This document shows, one piece after another, positions 1-11,591 of a DNA stretch of 64,000 nt. This DNA comes from Siphonodentalium dalli. Taxonomy: Eukaryota; Mollusca; Scaphopoda; Gadilida; Siphonodentaliidae. Under the pieces are notes generated by a model. That model did no database searches. It was given only the letters and a program-made list of their open reading frames with translations, and was not told the origin of the DNA. Position numbers and translations under genes: made by a program. Positions within the stretch are counted from its first letter, which is position 1. Every line of letters begins with the position of its first letter. The stretch lies in contig CP136065.1 in assembly GCA_032622095.1 (NCBI GenBank), forward strand, positions 212,702,151-212,766,150. Reading direction: 5' to 3'.

Positions 1-60
1 GTCATCCCGGACGTCCCCGCCGTTGCCTTCGATGTGGAGCTGGCAACAACATCCAGCTAG

Positions 61-405
61 TCTCCACCAGGGACGGCATATACCGCCTCCGTATCTGCGA
101 CGCCGATATATCAAGAGACGCCGGCGTCGCCCTCCGAAGATGAAGCAGCAGCAGTGTCTAGGATGTTGGCCCAAATCAAGACAGACCAAGAAGAATGGAA
201 CCAATATCGACTCCAACAACGACAGCAAGAACAACGACAGCAAGAACAACAACAGCAGAATAAGTCACAACACACGTCTCTCCCATCTTCAGGAGGAAAA
301 CCACCCAAGAACAAGAAGCAAAAGAAGAAATGGTGTCACAAATTGCTTTCATTTCTTTCTTTTTTTATTGTATTTGAAATAAAGGCAAAAACACTTGAGG
401 GTTAA
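61..405 (+). CDS. possible 3'-terminal exon fragment, Q-rich
   Basis: An open frame of 114 codons ends at TAA 403-405. An in-frame TAG at 58-60 closes it upstream, so any gene would have to enter through a splice acceptor near there; no clear pyrimidine tract is visible. The composition is S/T/P-rich, then an acidic patch (SPSEDEAAAV), a Gln/Glu-rich helix-like stretch, and a Lys-rich tail. An AATAAA at 378-383 lies inside the frame, so the last codons may really be 3' UTR. No family is recognised. It could be the end of a host gene running in from the left, a transposon accessory ORF, or chance. Confidence 0.25.
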   Translation, partial: SPPGTAYTASVSATPIYQETPASPSEDEAAAVSRMLAQIKTDQEEWNQYRLQQRQQEQRQQEQQQQNKSQHTSLPSSGGKPPKNKKQKKKWCHKLLSFLSFFIVFEIKAKTLEG

Positions 406-430
406 GGAAAGCGCAGGTCGGCCGAGCTAG

Positions 431-447
431 CCCCCCCCCCCCCCCCC
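431..447. repeat. poly-C run (17 C)
   Basis: Seventeen consecutive C residues, followed within 30 bases by an A-rich run. The complementary strand is a G-run with G-quadruplex potential. The length may be unreliable in an assembly. Confidence 0.9.
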
Positions 448-710
448 ACAAACCACTCTCTCTAAAAAAAAAAGACAATCCCGGGGTTAGCCCCCCAAAA
501 TCACTACATCAGTCGACTGCCACAAGCTGTGAATTAACCTCCATGGTAGACTCCCTTAATTATAGGTACACAAATACGAAAATAAGTGTCCCATCATATA
601 GCTCTGCAGTCTGCACTGATTATAAGCGCCCGCTCTCCCGCGGCGAAGCCGCGGAACCGACGCGACTTAGGGTATACGTATGCGGATATGAGATATACTA
701 GTCGACTTTT

Positions 711-1240
711 TCAGCCCAATCTTAAAAATAGATTGTACTTACCTAAAATAGATAATTTATTCATAACTCAAGGGTCAGCTGAGTTCAAAATTATTGTTGG
801 CTAGGGTCGCCATTTTGTATTGATTAATACCACATCGAAATGTGTAATTGGGCAAAATGCTCCAGGGCAAAAATACAAAACTTTATTCAGGCACATGTTA
901 GCTACACTTCATCATATGTAGGAACAGCATGCTCCTAAAGCCAAAGATATTTTAAAAATTGAATGTAAATTAAACCAAAGCTCTGATTAACAAAAAAGTC
1001 AAATTGCATGAAAAAGTTTTGTTTACATATTTTATAAAATTATTTTTAAATATTTGCCCCGAAGGAGGAATATAGGGGCCTTACTGGCCGTTTAGATATT
1101 ATCTTCCATTTTCTAACGGTATTTGCCCCTGAAAGATTGATGAATTATTCTCAAAGTTCAAGGCCGACAAAGTGAAACTATAAGTTCCGATTGAAAGATC
1201 GCAGAGTCCTTTTAAGATAACTTTTTGGAAAACCAGTAAA
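711..1240 (+). repeat. dispersed direct repeat, copy A
   Basis: This block matches 1754-2222 in the same orientation through most of its length. Shared landmarks are TCAGCCCAATCT, the run around CAAGGGTCAGC, CCATTTTGTATTGATTAA, TGAATGTAAATTAAACC and AAAGATCGCAGAGTCCTTTT. Copy A carries about 60 bp absent from copy B. There are no long ORFs and no terminal repeats, so the class is unknown. Flanks outside the block do not match, as expected of two insertions of one non-autonomous family. Confidence 0.85.
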
Positions 1241-1753
1241 GGCGTCAAGACATCAAGACGTGCATCATGACGTCACAACATACATCGGCGCGCACAAATC
1301 CAGATACTGAGGACTACGTCGATGACCAGACAGCTGGGACACGTATTACACGGTCAGGATAAACGACACATCTGCCAAACATTTACGTTATATGTAATTA
1401 TTTACATATATATGATTGTCTTGTGTCCCGTTACGGTTTATCATCAAATCCTTCTAAAGATAAAAATTCATCCGATAATCCCATGAACAGTAACAAACGG
1501 GCACAAATTACGTTTACGTATGATCATATTATCCAATAACATGTTATTTCCTTTTGTGGGTTTCGTTACAAGCCGTATTGATTTTCAATAATAGATACAA
1601 CAATTTAACTTTTTCAGAAACTTTATTCGATACCTTGAAATGGATACCGACGTTCTCGATATATCGAATAATCTCAAATCCATTCCGTTTAGATAGGTAT
1701 TCAAAACGATATCGATTAAACGGTATATTATCGAAATATGTACAGTCCTATTC

Positions 1754-2222
1754 TCAGCCCAATCTAAAAAATAGATTGAACTTACCTAAAATAGAATAAT
1801 TTATTCATAACTCAAGGGTCAGCGGAGTCCAAAAAATTGTTGTTGGCGACGGCCGCCATTTTGTATTGATTAATACCACCTCGAAATGTTTTAATTTGTT
1901 CCGGCAAATGTTAGCTGTACTTCATCATATGTAGTCACATCATACTCATAAAGCCAAAGATATTAAAACACTTGAATGTAAATTAAACCAAAGCTCTGGT
2001 TAACAAAAAGTGAAATTGCATGAACAAGTTTTGTTTACATGTTTATAGCGGCCTGTCTGGACGTTTATAAATTATCTTCCATAAGTTCCATTTTATAATG
2101 GTATTTCCTCCTAAAAGATTGATGGAATATTCTCAAACTTCAAGGACGACAAACGGAAACAGTCAGTTCCGATTGAAAGATCGCAGAGTCCTTTTAAGAT
2201 TGCTTCTTGGGAAACCCGTAAA
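1754..2222 (+). repeat. dispersed direct repeat, copy B
   Basis: Second copy of the block at 711-1240, offset about 1043 bp and shortened by internal deletions. The short open frame at 2098-2280 lies in this repeat and is not considered a gene. Confidence 0.85.
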
Positions 2223-2610
2223 GCATGAAATCCACGACTTCCGTGACTTTAACCAAAAATTTAAAATCGCTCTACACTAATTGACATCCATTTTTTTAAT
2301 AACTTCAATATGTCACGGGTACGAAACTACTATCGTATATGCACAGCTTTAGTTTGTTGTTTTATGGTGTTTGCGCAAACTTGATACACAGGGCTTTAAA
2401 ATTTCTCACAGAAAGCTGGGTGGTGCCCAAATTTCAAGCATATAATACATTCATTCATTGTTTATTTTTCCCAGATAAGATGAGGTCAGTAATTTTGTTC
2501 CACATGTGGGGCCAGTCACATTTTCACTAAAAATTTAATTTTTCCTTCAGAAATCCATGTAATTGCTAAGTATATGATATTAACATATGGACGCCATTCC
2601 CAAACTGCAC

Positions 2611-2815
2611 GTAATTCCGTCACGGTAATTCCGTCACGATTTCAAAAGAACGTTCACATAAAAATAAAACAAGGCTAATAAACTCGATGACAGTTGTCGT
2701 TCTTATTAAATTGCACCTTGACTCAAATGATATATCCGACTTTCAATGAATACCACCTGAGAAAATCGTCACACCTAGTGTGACGGAATTACAAAATTTG
2801 GCGTGACGGAATTAC
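2611..2815. repeat. paired 14-mer direct and inverted repeats
   Basis: GTAATTCCGTCACG occurs twice back to back at 2611-2624 and 2625-2638. Its reverse complement recurs at 2802-2815 (exact) and 2780-2792 (13 of 14). About 140 bp separates the pairs. It looks like the ends of a small foldback or MITE, but no target duplication was found. Confidence 0.75.
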
Positions 2816-4762
2816 AGTTTCCCGCCAAATTTTGTCGTGACACAGATATAGTATAGCCAAACTTTTCCAGAGCGTTTTGTCTAAACTAGTTAAAATTACA
2901 CTAGTTACCACGTACAAAAGAAATGTTCGATGATATATATTTGATACTACCGATAGGCCATCGCATACAATATATAAAATTCTTAATTTAAGCCATGCCA
3001 GAGTTTAACCGCTCCCCAAAATTAGTTATAGGGCCTATAATGTCGCGTACAAACCATGTACATGAATTTTCGTGGCATTCACATACTTAACGTACAAGGT
3101 CGACCTAAGGACAACCAAGGCTATATAACTTAGGTCTCCGTTGGTGTGTCCACCTTGGAATTTCAAACTCCACCCATCCACTCCCTCCCGGCCCCCACAT
3201 TGAAACAGATAAAAATGTCCGTCCAAGTCCGAGAAATCCCCCCCCACCGGGTTGGAATTTTATAATTGGTACTCCTATCGATCAGACTATAATTGCCACT
3301 TCACCCCACATATTTGATTCAAGATGGGAACTATTGATTGGTCTATTCAACATGGGCCTATATTGGTCTATAACTATTAGACAAAAATTATACTCAAACT
3401 TCTAAAATTTGGTCTGAAATTTCCAGCCAATTTTGTGTCAGTCATGAAATTTCCAACTATTGAATATTTTGGCCAATATGGAGGTGGCTATGCGCCTTAA
3501 GTAGCGACTGAGCTACCGCCCTCACCAAATTAACATGTGTGAGCATGGTGCATACTTTACTATATAGGGCATAACAAAACATGTTAATACCCCAGCCTTC
3601 CAGGTAGACTGAGGTAGTGACACCTGGCACTTTTAATTTGGCGTCCAAATTTTGGAAAATGGCGATTTTCCTACGTATTTCAGATACAAAATTACATATA
3701 TATACCGATGAAAATGGTGGAATATGGGCTACTTTTTAATTTTCTATGGAGACCTATCCTGTGCGCAAAGTGCTAAGCAGATAAGTGTCAGAGTGTATCT
3801 CACAGAAATTAAAATTTCAGAAGCTCGTGGATTAAATAAATGTGTCAATGACACTGTAGCTCAACTTGGAGGGGATAATTTCATGTACTACAGTCGATGG
3901 AGCTATTAGGAATGAAGAAAGTTGAAATGTCTAAGCAATACTAGATATCAACATGAAGAGATATATATTGAGCAAAATCCAATATGGCCACTGGTGGCCA
4001 TGTTTTCCAATGAAATTCCAAAAACTTTGATAGCTCCCATCTAGTGGGGTTTATATATAAAAAAATTATTCACCACCGCCACAATTATGACTCAACCTAA
4101 GAAAATGAGGTGGCCAGGTAGACACCAGAGTGACAAAGACTTCGACTGACAACTTAGAGCAAACAAATGTGAATTTGGACATAAATGATGTATCAGCTTG
4201 TTTGAAAAATAGTATAGCATCTGCTCGTAGCTGTCAAAATAACATGTAATATGTCATATATTAGTTTATTACCTTTTCCCTCGTTTCTGGTCGCGTTTTC
4301 GATCGCCTCGGCCACTTTGAATGCGTGATACTCATCAACTTGAAACGACGTGATTAACAAGCGGGCGTAAATGATCATATTAAGTTAATGTTTAAAAGAG
4401 CCACGGTAGTTTGGGATACAAGTTAATTACAATTCGGTAGATTGTGTTGTGCTTGTTTAATAATATTTTTTTCATTTAAAATTAGTAAAATTGTCATTGA
4501 ATTTGTCATGCCTTGCTTGAAATTAAACAGGAAGTAACAAAATAATAATAAAATAAAAAGTTTCCAGGTAGGAATGGGGGTGGACACAATTTGGAGATGG
4601 GTGTCGAAAATTGGATGGATAACACGGAAGAGTAAACGGGTCCAAACATTCGGGAAACAAAACAAATCAGCCTTGTGTATGCCCTCTGTTCTGATCGTAT
4701 TTATTATTTTTGGAAACCAATTCTTTTTCAATGCCAAATTTTTCTTCTGAGATCAATAACTT
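2816..4762. other. no gene seen; AT-rich, one decayed hAT-MITE relic
   Basis: Only short, uninformative open frames occur here. The part at about 3115-3490 resembles both ends of the MITE at 11592-12620: the left end around GGTCTCCGTTGG and GTCCACCTTGG, the right end around GAAATTTCCAACTATTGAA. It appears to be an internally deleted, decayed copy. Nothing else is recognised. Confidence 0.5.
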
Positions 4763-5690
4763 TAATAATAATAATAATAATATTTATATAACGCCTATCC
4801 CCCGTAAGGGGACATAAGCGCTTTACACATTATATAAATACACAAGAAATGCACATGCAAAATAATCAATAGATATGTGGAATTATATATAATCAGTTTT
4901 TCGGGGGTAGCGTCGTCGGAATATATGAGTTTTCAATGCAGATCGAAAATCGGTAAGCAAACAGGATTGCCGCATTTCATTTGGTAGAGAGTTCCATATG
5001 TCGGGACAGGCTACAGAGAAAATCTCTGTCGCCGACGGTCATAAGATTTTCAACTTTGTGGACAGAGAAGGGACGATTCACCAGAACGAAGTGTTCGCCG
5101 GGGAGTGTATGGATATATCAGACTGTTAATATATTCGGGAAGGGAATCGGAGACAAACATCCGACGGAACCCAAATGTTGCTATTTTGAATTGTATCCGA
5201 TCTTTGATGGGTAGCCAGTGAAGGTCGGCGTGCATGGTTGTTACGCTACAGCCTTTCCTTCTTCGGAGTACAATTATGGCGGCGGTGTCCTGAAAGCGTT
5301 GAAGTCTGCTGATTTGCGAATCGGGGAGCCGGAATAATAGAATGTTACAGTAGTCTAGACGACTCGTAGCAAAACGAAGTAACAAGTTTTTTTTGCTGCG
5401 TCAACAGTGAGATATTTGCGGACCTGGCCAATTGCAAGGCGTCGCAGTTCCAAGAACCTGCAGAGGTGGTCGATATGTGTCTCCATAGACAGTTTTCGAT
5501 CGAGATGGACTCCTAGATTTTAACACACGAAGAGAATATAATAGTGTCACGTTCTGCTTGCAGTGATGTAATGGACAATTGGTTGACAATGGATGGATTT
5601 GAAACCCACATGACTTCATTTTTGTCATAGTTTAACATCAGTTTATTGGAGGGCATCCAGGTTTTAACAGAGGAAAGACAGCTCTCGATT
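4763..5690 (-). mobile_element. LINE fragment, L2/CR1-like 3' end (L2-a)
   Basis: The minus strand carries the C-terminal part of a CR1/L2-type reverse transcriptase at 5050-5385. Typical motifs are TSRLDYCN, ISRLQRFQDTAA, LHWLPIKDRIQFKI and a PYTPRRTLRS-like run. A frameshifted upstream piece lies at 5401-5628. The element ends with the sequence around AAGCGCTTATGTCCCCTTACG and an (ATT)n microsatellite tail (4764-4782), the usual 3' end of such LINEs. The polymerase core and endonuclease are missing, so it is a 5'-truncated dead copy. Its upstream edge abuts LINE-B. Confidence 0.85.
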
Positions 5691-5788
5691 CAAGATCAAG
5701 TATTTATTTGTAACGTAAATATCAACATAACAATGGTAAAGAAAAAGTAACAACAACAAATAACGATAATACATTACTGGGAGGTGGC

Positions 5789-5804
5789 ATGACCTTCTGG
5801 TCAT
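5789..5804 (-). promoter_or_regulatory. LINE-B 3' UTR stem-loop
   Basis: A perfect 6-bp stem with a 4-base loop (ATGACC-loop-GGTCAT) lies in the 3' UTR about 90 bp before the element's 3' end, in the context GGAAGATGACC. A matching stem-loop with different paired bases occurs in LINE-C at 15256-15269. In LINEs a 3' hairpin can be the signal recognised by the RT; that role is inferred here. Confidence 0.5.
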
Positions 5805-6071
5805 CTTCCTAGCATCTACCTGGAAAAAACTTCATTTCTGGCTCTGAGCTCCCCTGGTCAATGGTCATAATTTCAAATTAAATTTGTGCTTAAATGGCAT
5901 TACAACTTTTATCAATAACATAATAATGCTACTGCCATATCATTGGATATAAAATGAAAATGTAAAATGAAAATGATGATGAGACGGAATAAGTATCTAA
6001 ATATCTAAACAGATCTAAACAGATATCAGTTGTATATGATTTGTTACTAGTAGTGCTATGTTATGACTACC

Positions 6072-6275
6072 TCATGACATGACGCCTGGATAACAATCAT
6101 GACAATATAAGTTTTTACATTCAACTTTTTCAAGGTAAGACTCAACTAATTCTAGTGTAACCTGGTGTTTAAAGTTGGTACGTGGCATAAGGGAATGTAA
6201 ATTTATGTCAACTTCTTTCCATTGTTTTGGGAAGATATGTAGCGGTAGGTTTTCAGTAAATGTGGTTCTAGCCAT
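6072..6275 (-). pseudogene. LINE-B ORF2 C-terminus with CxNxxCxDC knuckle
   Basis: The frame ends at a stop (6072-6074) just after CKNLYCHDC. LINE-C ends in the same way (CNNSFCQDC, 14785-14811), so this is a genuine C-terminal motif of the family, possibly metal- or RNA-binding. The preceding residues (FPKQWKEVDINL) resemble the region downstream of the RT thumb. Confidence 0.7.
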
Positions 6276-6809
6276 AGTTTCGTGAATATTTCCAGTTTGT
6301 CTAGTGATCTTTGTTGGGTTATTATATTTGTTGCAAGTGTCTAAAAGTGAGCTGGGTATAAAATATTATTTGAGCAATCATGCATAAATAGATAACATTT
6401 AATTTTGTATATGTCCTTTATTTTTAGAATCTTACTAAGTTTAAAAAGCGGGTCTGTGTGGCTATTGTATCTTGCATTGTGGATAGTTCAGATAGCTTTT
6501 TTCTGTAGTACGATCAGTTTATTGATGGTTTTAGCATTGCCCCAAATTTCAATACCACACATTATATGACTTTGAATAAGAGAATGATATAACATGTACA
6601 TACTTTTTGTGAAAGGATAATTTTTACACGATTAATGGCATATAGTGGTCGAGATATTCTTGTTGAGATAACAGATACGTTGGTGTTTAAATGTTAAATG
6701 TTCATCAATGTGAATACCAAGGAATTTGAATTTAGTTTCTCGATAATTATTGCCGATTCTCTCTATTTGATTCTCATTTATTACAGGATGGTGATTATTG
6801 GAATTATAT

Positions 6810-7736
6810 TTACCACCTGCTGGTTGAATTATAATATACTTGGTTTTCTTGGTGTTTAGTGATACACCAATTATTTAAGCCATTTAATTGAGCATTGGTA
6901 TAAAAAAGAGACTTTATGTCATGATGAGATGAATATACTGTTGTGTCATCTGCAAATGACAAAAGAGACAATTTTGTACTTGTGTGCATATCATTGACAT
7001 ATATTAGAAAAAGTATTGGTCCCAGTACAGAGCCTTGAGGCACCCCAATCGTGTTGCGCCTCTTTGGGGAGACTGATCCTTCAATATCTACATATTGCAT
7101 CCTGTCCTTTAACTAGCTTCCAAACCAGTTTTTAAAATTGCCCTAATTCCATAGTATTCGAGTTTCGTCAAGAGAATATCATATTTTATCGTATCGAAAG
7201 TTTTGAAAAATCAATAAAAGTAGCTAATGTACAGTCCTTAGTTTTCTTTTCATATTACTAGTTACATCATTTAAACGTTTAATTATAGGACGTATAGTGT
7301 GGCTACCTTTACGAAACCAATATTGGTGAATGTAGAATTTATCATCAAAGTATTCCGTTAAACGACTGCAAACCACTTTCTCAAGTACCTTTGAAAATAT
7401 TGGAAGTATACTAATTGGACGATAATTTTCTACTAGAGTTTTGTTATTGGATTTGAATATTGGTATAATTCTGGCTATTTTCATGTCCCTAGGAACAATA
7501 CCCTTTTCAATTGATAGAGTTATTATATGACATAGAGGTGTAGATATTTCACTTATAGTTTCTTTAAGAAGACTTGTTGTTATTCCACTATTATCCTTGC
7601 TAGCCTTATTTTTCACAATATTATTCAATTCTTCTATGTTTGTTGGTCTCATAAACATACTATTAGATGTTGGTTCATCAAGATAATGTGTAAAGTCATT
7701 ATCCACGTTTTTGTCAATTGTTTCTGCTTCTCGCAA
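6810..7736 (-). pseudogene. LINE-B reverse transcriptase domain, frameshifted
   Basis: The piece at 7224-7736 holds the fingers region (NYRPISILPIFSKVLEKVV, then a degenerate FRKGSHT box). The piece at 6810-7100 holds GVPQGSVLGPILFLIYVNDM and the catalytic FADDTT. Between 7100 and 7224 the frame is broken. The catalytic aspartates are still readable, so the loss is due to frame disruption rather than active-site change. Confidence 0.85.
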
Positions 7737-7763
7737 TCCAATAGTTGAGAAAAAATTGTTAAA

Positions 7764-8216
7764 TTATTCTGCTATTAGATATCTGTTCTGTATATGTTTA
7801 CCATCAATATTAAAATTTTGGGGGTACTTCAGCTCTTTATTTGAATGCTGGATAACTTCCCTCAGAATATCCCATGTTTTCTTCATATCACTTTTATACA
7901 TATGTAACCTACTATTATAATAATCTTTTTTTATATATCTTTTGACGCGATTAAAATGTCGACAGTAGTTTTTGTAATTTTCTGTGTTGATGCATGTTGG
8001 AGACCTCAATTGTTTTCTATATAATTTAGCTTTTTCTATTGGCGACTGCAATAGGCCTTTGGTGATCCAAGGCTGTTGTTTTGGGAATTTTTTGTTAACT
8101 TTTTTTAGCGGAAAGGCAATGTCATAAGCATTTGTATAAACTTCCACGAATGATTGGTATGACTCATCTACGGATGACGATTGAAAACTTATTTCAAAAT
8201 CTGCAGATGATAGCAA
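7764..8216 (-). pseudogene. LINE-B linker between endonuclease and RT
   Basis: A 150-codon frame contains the run QQPWITKGLLQSPIEKAKLY and later KKTWDILREVIQ, typical of the segment between the APE endonuclease and RT fingers in CR1/jockey-like LINEs. It is in a different frame from the endonuclease piece above it, showing a frameshift near 8217-8330. Confidence 0.8.
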
Positions 8217-8219
8217 TCT

Positions 8220-9010
8220 CTTAAAATGGATTCACAGCCACGTTTTGGCATTTTGGAGGTATCTATTTGGCGATAAAATGTTGCGAAGTGGTCACTCACA
8301 TCTGTTATTATTATTCCAGATTAAAATTAATTAACTGGGTCATTTGATAGTATCTGGTCAACAAGTGTTGCTGAATGTGATGTTACACATGTGGGTTTGA
8401 GAATAGTAGGCATAAAACCATCAGTGATTACTGCATCAATAAATTCATTTGATTTGATAAATATGTCTACATATGCTTTTGGTTGAGAATTAGGTCTATA
8501 CATAATACCAGTTATATAGGATTTCCTAGTTGGTTCAATTATTTCAATGAAAAGAGATTCGAACACATGTGGGGTAAAAACTGATAAGTCATCTCTAACG
8601 TTATAGTTTAAGTCAGATCTTATAAACATTCCAACTCCTCCTCTGGAATCATCATCTACCGGCCTACATTTCCTTATCAATGGATGATACCCTTTCATAG
8701 AAAAAACAATATTATCTGGTGCTCTAAATATTTCGGTGAGCCCTATCAGTCCAAATTTTACAGTATTATTTTGAAGTTGAAACATAAGTGTATTGAATGA
8801 ATCCCAATTAGCGTTAAGACTTTGACAATTTAAGTTAAATAAGGATATATTGCTCTTTGTTTTAATTACTCTATGGTATTCATCTGGTGAGTAGTAGTGT
8901 GTTGTTGGTAAATCATTAATTGGGTTATCGTCAAACTCTGTTTTTCGACAATTTTTAAATTTATATGTTTCCTTGAAATTGAATTTGTTGTGATTCTCTA
9001 TCTCATCGAA
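8220..9010 (-). pseudogene. LINE-B APE-type endonuclease, internally deleted
   Basis: Going down the minus strand from an in-frame TAG at 9011-9013, the frame reads FNLNCQSLNANWDSF (start of the APE fold), LIGLTEIFR (catalytic Glu), GGVGMFI, YRPNSQ, then TKP-like PTCVTSHSATLVDQI, and finally, in another frame, SDHFATFY. The segment that should carry the GDFN motif, between YRP and PTCVT, is missing, consistent with an in-frame deletion of roughly 100 bp. The N-terminal extension before FNLNCQ has no good Met. Confidence 0.8.
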
Positions 9011-9013
9011 CTA

Positions 9014-9799
9014 TAATGTCAATAGTTCAGCCATTATCAATAGTAAATGAATGTAATATGAAAAGAAAGGCAGCAACTATAATTATGGTAAAATAGCATG
9101 CAATGTTGTTTATATGAAAATAAGAATATAATCCAGGTAAACCAAAGCCATAAAATAAAGATAATTAATAATGAACACACAAAATATTTGGTTTCTCACC
9201 AATGTGCGTATAAATTGCACCATTTATCTTTATCCCTAACCCAGATTTTCGCCAAACATATTGAATGTAATATTTGCTGATGCATTGTCTTTTAAATGTT
9301 CATACAGAAACAAATCAATTATCTTATCCATAATCCAAATTGAAGTTCCAATATATGCTTTTGAGTTTTATATCTGTTACTGATAAAATTGATATTAAGT
9401 TACCTTGGAAATAGGTGTGTTTCTTGTTTAGAGACATAGTTTGAGAAGAAATGTTGTCACAATACATATATACTGCTGACTAAAAAGCCGTATCTGATCT
9501 TCAAACAAACTGTTCAAGTTATACATTGATTTAAATTTAAACAACCGTATTTCTTAAACTTCAATCAATTGTTATTTATTGCGACACAAATTTAACAAAA
9601 ATACATAGTGCGGAACCGAGAAAATATATCAAGTTTAGACGTCATTCCCAAACCAGCATCTCGACTCGTCCTAGTGGTGTTGCCTTGATACAAGTACGGG
9701 GCCACCATCAGACCCGACACAAATTCTCATGTCCCCACCAATTATTAGCTACATACATATATCTGTAATAAACTAAATGGTAAGTAATACATGTAGTCT
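9014..9799. other. no gene seen; AT-rich spacer between LINE ORF1 and ORF2 remnants
   Basis: No coding similarity recognised on either strand. The minus-strand TGTCGCAATAAATA near 9570-9590 resembles the 3' end of the retro-insert at 58650-59072, so a LINE 3' terminus may lie here. Confidence 0.4.
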
Positions 9800-10586
9800 G
9801 ATTTCTCATCCCATTTTTGCTTCTTGATCAGGTTCGTCCCATCTCCCATGCGCGTTCTTTACTTCCCGAAGTACTTTAACCCCAGATACCCGAATTCTTG
9901 TTTTAACTTTCTGTTCTTTTCGATTTTGTACGCTTCATTACTCTTCCTGCCTCTCTCTCGCGTTTCATTTCAGGAGGTAAGTCTGTTATAACCGTGATTC
10001 GTTTGGTTGGATCAATGTTATTTGTTGCATCTAAAAGCAGAGTCTTGTCTCTATCACTTACCAGAACTATAATAAATGGATTTGGAGGTTTTGCACTGAT
10101 GTTTCCGCCTGGTTTGAATGCCACTGGGAGTCTTTGTGCATGTACAAATATATCCATTATTTTCTCAGCCATTGCAGAATTGATTTTAAAATCATTCACA
10201 AGCACTTTTTCCAGAACACTGTATGCATTTTCTGATTTTGTTTCAGGAATACCATATACGAGAAGATTGTATATCCGATCATGAACTTCTCGGATCATGC
10301 CTCTTTCCAATAGTTCTTCATGTTTTGCCAATATTTTTACCTCAAGTTCAGGAAGAACAGTTTCTTCAATTTGTGATAATCTGTCCTCGATAGAGCCCAT
10401 GGCAATATTAATTTGTTGCTGCTCTTCCTTTATTTCATATTTCACTTTGTCTACTTCCTTTCTATTTTTTGTGAATTCTTCTTTCACCAAGTCGAAATTA
10501 TGGTCCATTTTCTGCGTCAGATTCACGATTAATTGTTTCAGTTCAGCATTTGACACTTGCTCTGTGGCACTACTGGTCGTCGTCAT
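9800..10586 (-). CDS. LINE ORF1-like protein (coiled coil plus RRM-like)
   Basis: The open frame is 9903-10640. The better start is the Met at 10584-10586 (MTTTSSATEQV), since upstream codons are atypical. Residues ~15-90 are heptad-rich and charged (coiled coil, for example LKQLIVNLTQKMDHNFDLV). They are followed by RIYNLLVYGIPE, an RRM-like start, and FIIVLVSDRDKTLLLDA, then a basic tail. This order matches ORF1p of L1/CR1-type LINEs, an RNA-binding protein that coats the element RNA. A frameshift near 9925 ends the frame early: the next frame continues plausibly (VSGVKVLREVKNAHGRWDE) to about 9800. Probably a dead copy. Confidence 0.75.
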
Positions 10587-10784
10587 TATGGAAATAACTA
10601 ATTTAACAAAACGATGGCGAAAGTCTATTCTGATTATCAAGTGTTCACCTCTGTGTAGCCTTTCCGACGAAATTCCGTGACGTCATTATTGTAACGAGTG
10701 CTTTTTTAAATTTCCAATGAACGCAAAGTCCTCGTTACAAATATCCAATTTGACACATTGACTGGTTCTCATAAATGTTTTCTC

Positions 10785-11583
10785 TTACTTTGATCTGTTT
10801 CCATTAAGTTTAGATACATAATCTGCCGAAAATCTGGGTTTTATCGGGAACTCGGAAACCACGTGTTTACTACATCGTACACCGGAAGCATTCTCGTACA
10901 CAGGAAGCATCCTATTCACTAGGTATGAGTCTTGATCGGGTCTGCCAGAAAGGTATAACTGTGTGTCGTCTGCATACACGTGTACACATATGCCTTGCGA
11001 TCGTATAACATCACCGATAGGTTTGGTCACTTTGGTGTACAGCAGGTATATAATTAGTCCTAGAACTGACCCCTGGGGCACGCCAAAATCAAGATTGTAA
11101 TACTTTGACAACAGATTGCAATTTGTATTCTTTGTTGACGACCAGTTAGGTAAGAAACGAACCACCGTATGACAGTACCGGATATGCCGAATGATCTTTC
11201 AAGTCGATGTAGTAGAATTTGGTGATCAATCGTGTCGAACGCTGCGCTAAAGTCTAACAGACACAGAATAGAAACGAGACCTTAATCAGACGCATCAGGA
11301 AGATCAGATATTATTTTCAACATCGCGGTCTCAGTGCTATGCCCTGTGAGATAAGCAGACTGGAAAGGTTCCCATAGTTTATTATTGTTGAGGTGCGTTT
11401 TGAGTTGAAACAACAATTTTCTCCAAGACTGTTGATATAAACTGCAGGTTAGAGACTGGTCTGTAGTGATTTAGAATATCAGGATCGAGACCCGATTTCT
11501 TCAAGAGAGGATCACAAGTGCTTCTTTAAAACAGGCAGGAACTGAACCACTAGAAAGTGACGCATTAACCAAGTTGGTCAATG
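10785..11583 (-). pseudogene. L2-b RT, central and palm part
   Basis: Minus-strand motifs in order: NHYRPVSNL (fingers), LLDFSAAFDTIDHQILLHRL (first catalytic Asp region), FGISGTVIRWF, then FGVPQGSVLG and VYADDTQLYL with the catalytic YADD intact. Small indels separate the pieces; the open part is 10785-11165. The downstream thumb and tail are absent. Confidence 0.85.
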
Positions 11584-11591
11584 GCTCTATC

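Larger units (their letters stand above)
5690..9013 (-). mobile_element. LINE-B, decayed non-LTR retrotransposon (EN-RT)
   Basis: Ordered pieces of a single ORF2 lie on the minus strand: endonuclease (9010-8220), RT fingers (8216-7224), RT palm (7100-6810) and a C-terminal knuckle (6275-6072). A ~380-bp 3' UTR follows, ending near 5700 with AATAAATA. Several frameshifts and stops make it dead. The layout and motifs fit the CR1/jockey-like superfamily; I do not assign a clade. An ORF1-type gene (9800-10586) lies upstream in the same orientation. A string resembling another LINE 3' end (TGTCGCAATAAATA, near 9570-9590, minus strand) sits between them, so ORF1 may belong to a different element. 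Confidence 0.85.

Noticed and set aside
23-382. 119-codon plus-strand frame rich in Arg/Asn
   Set aside because: Overlaps the better 61-405 frame in another frame; simple-sequence composition only.
4764-4801. tRNA-derived SINE at the (AAT)n tract
   Set aside because: The adjacent sequence encodes an L2/CR1 RT C-terminus and the tract is that LINE's tail; no A/B box promoter was seen.
10297-10680. 127-codon plus-strand frame
   Set aside because: Antisense shadow of the LINE ORF1 coiled coil.
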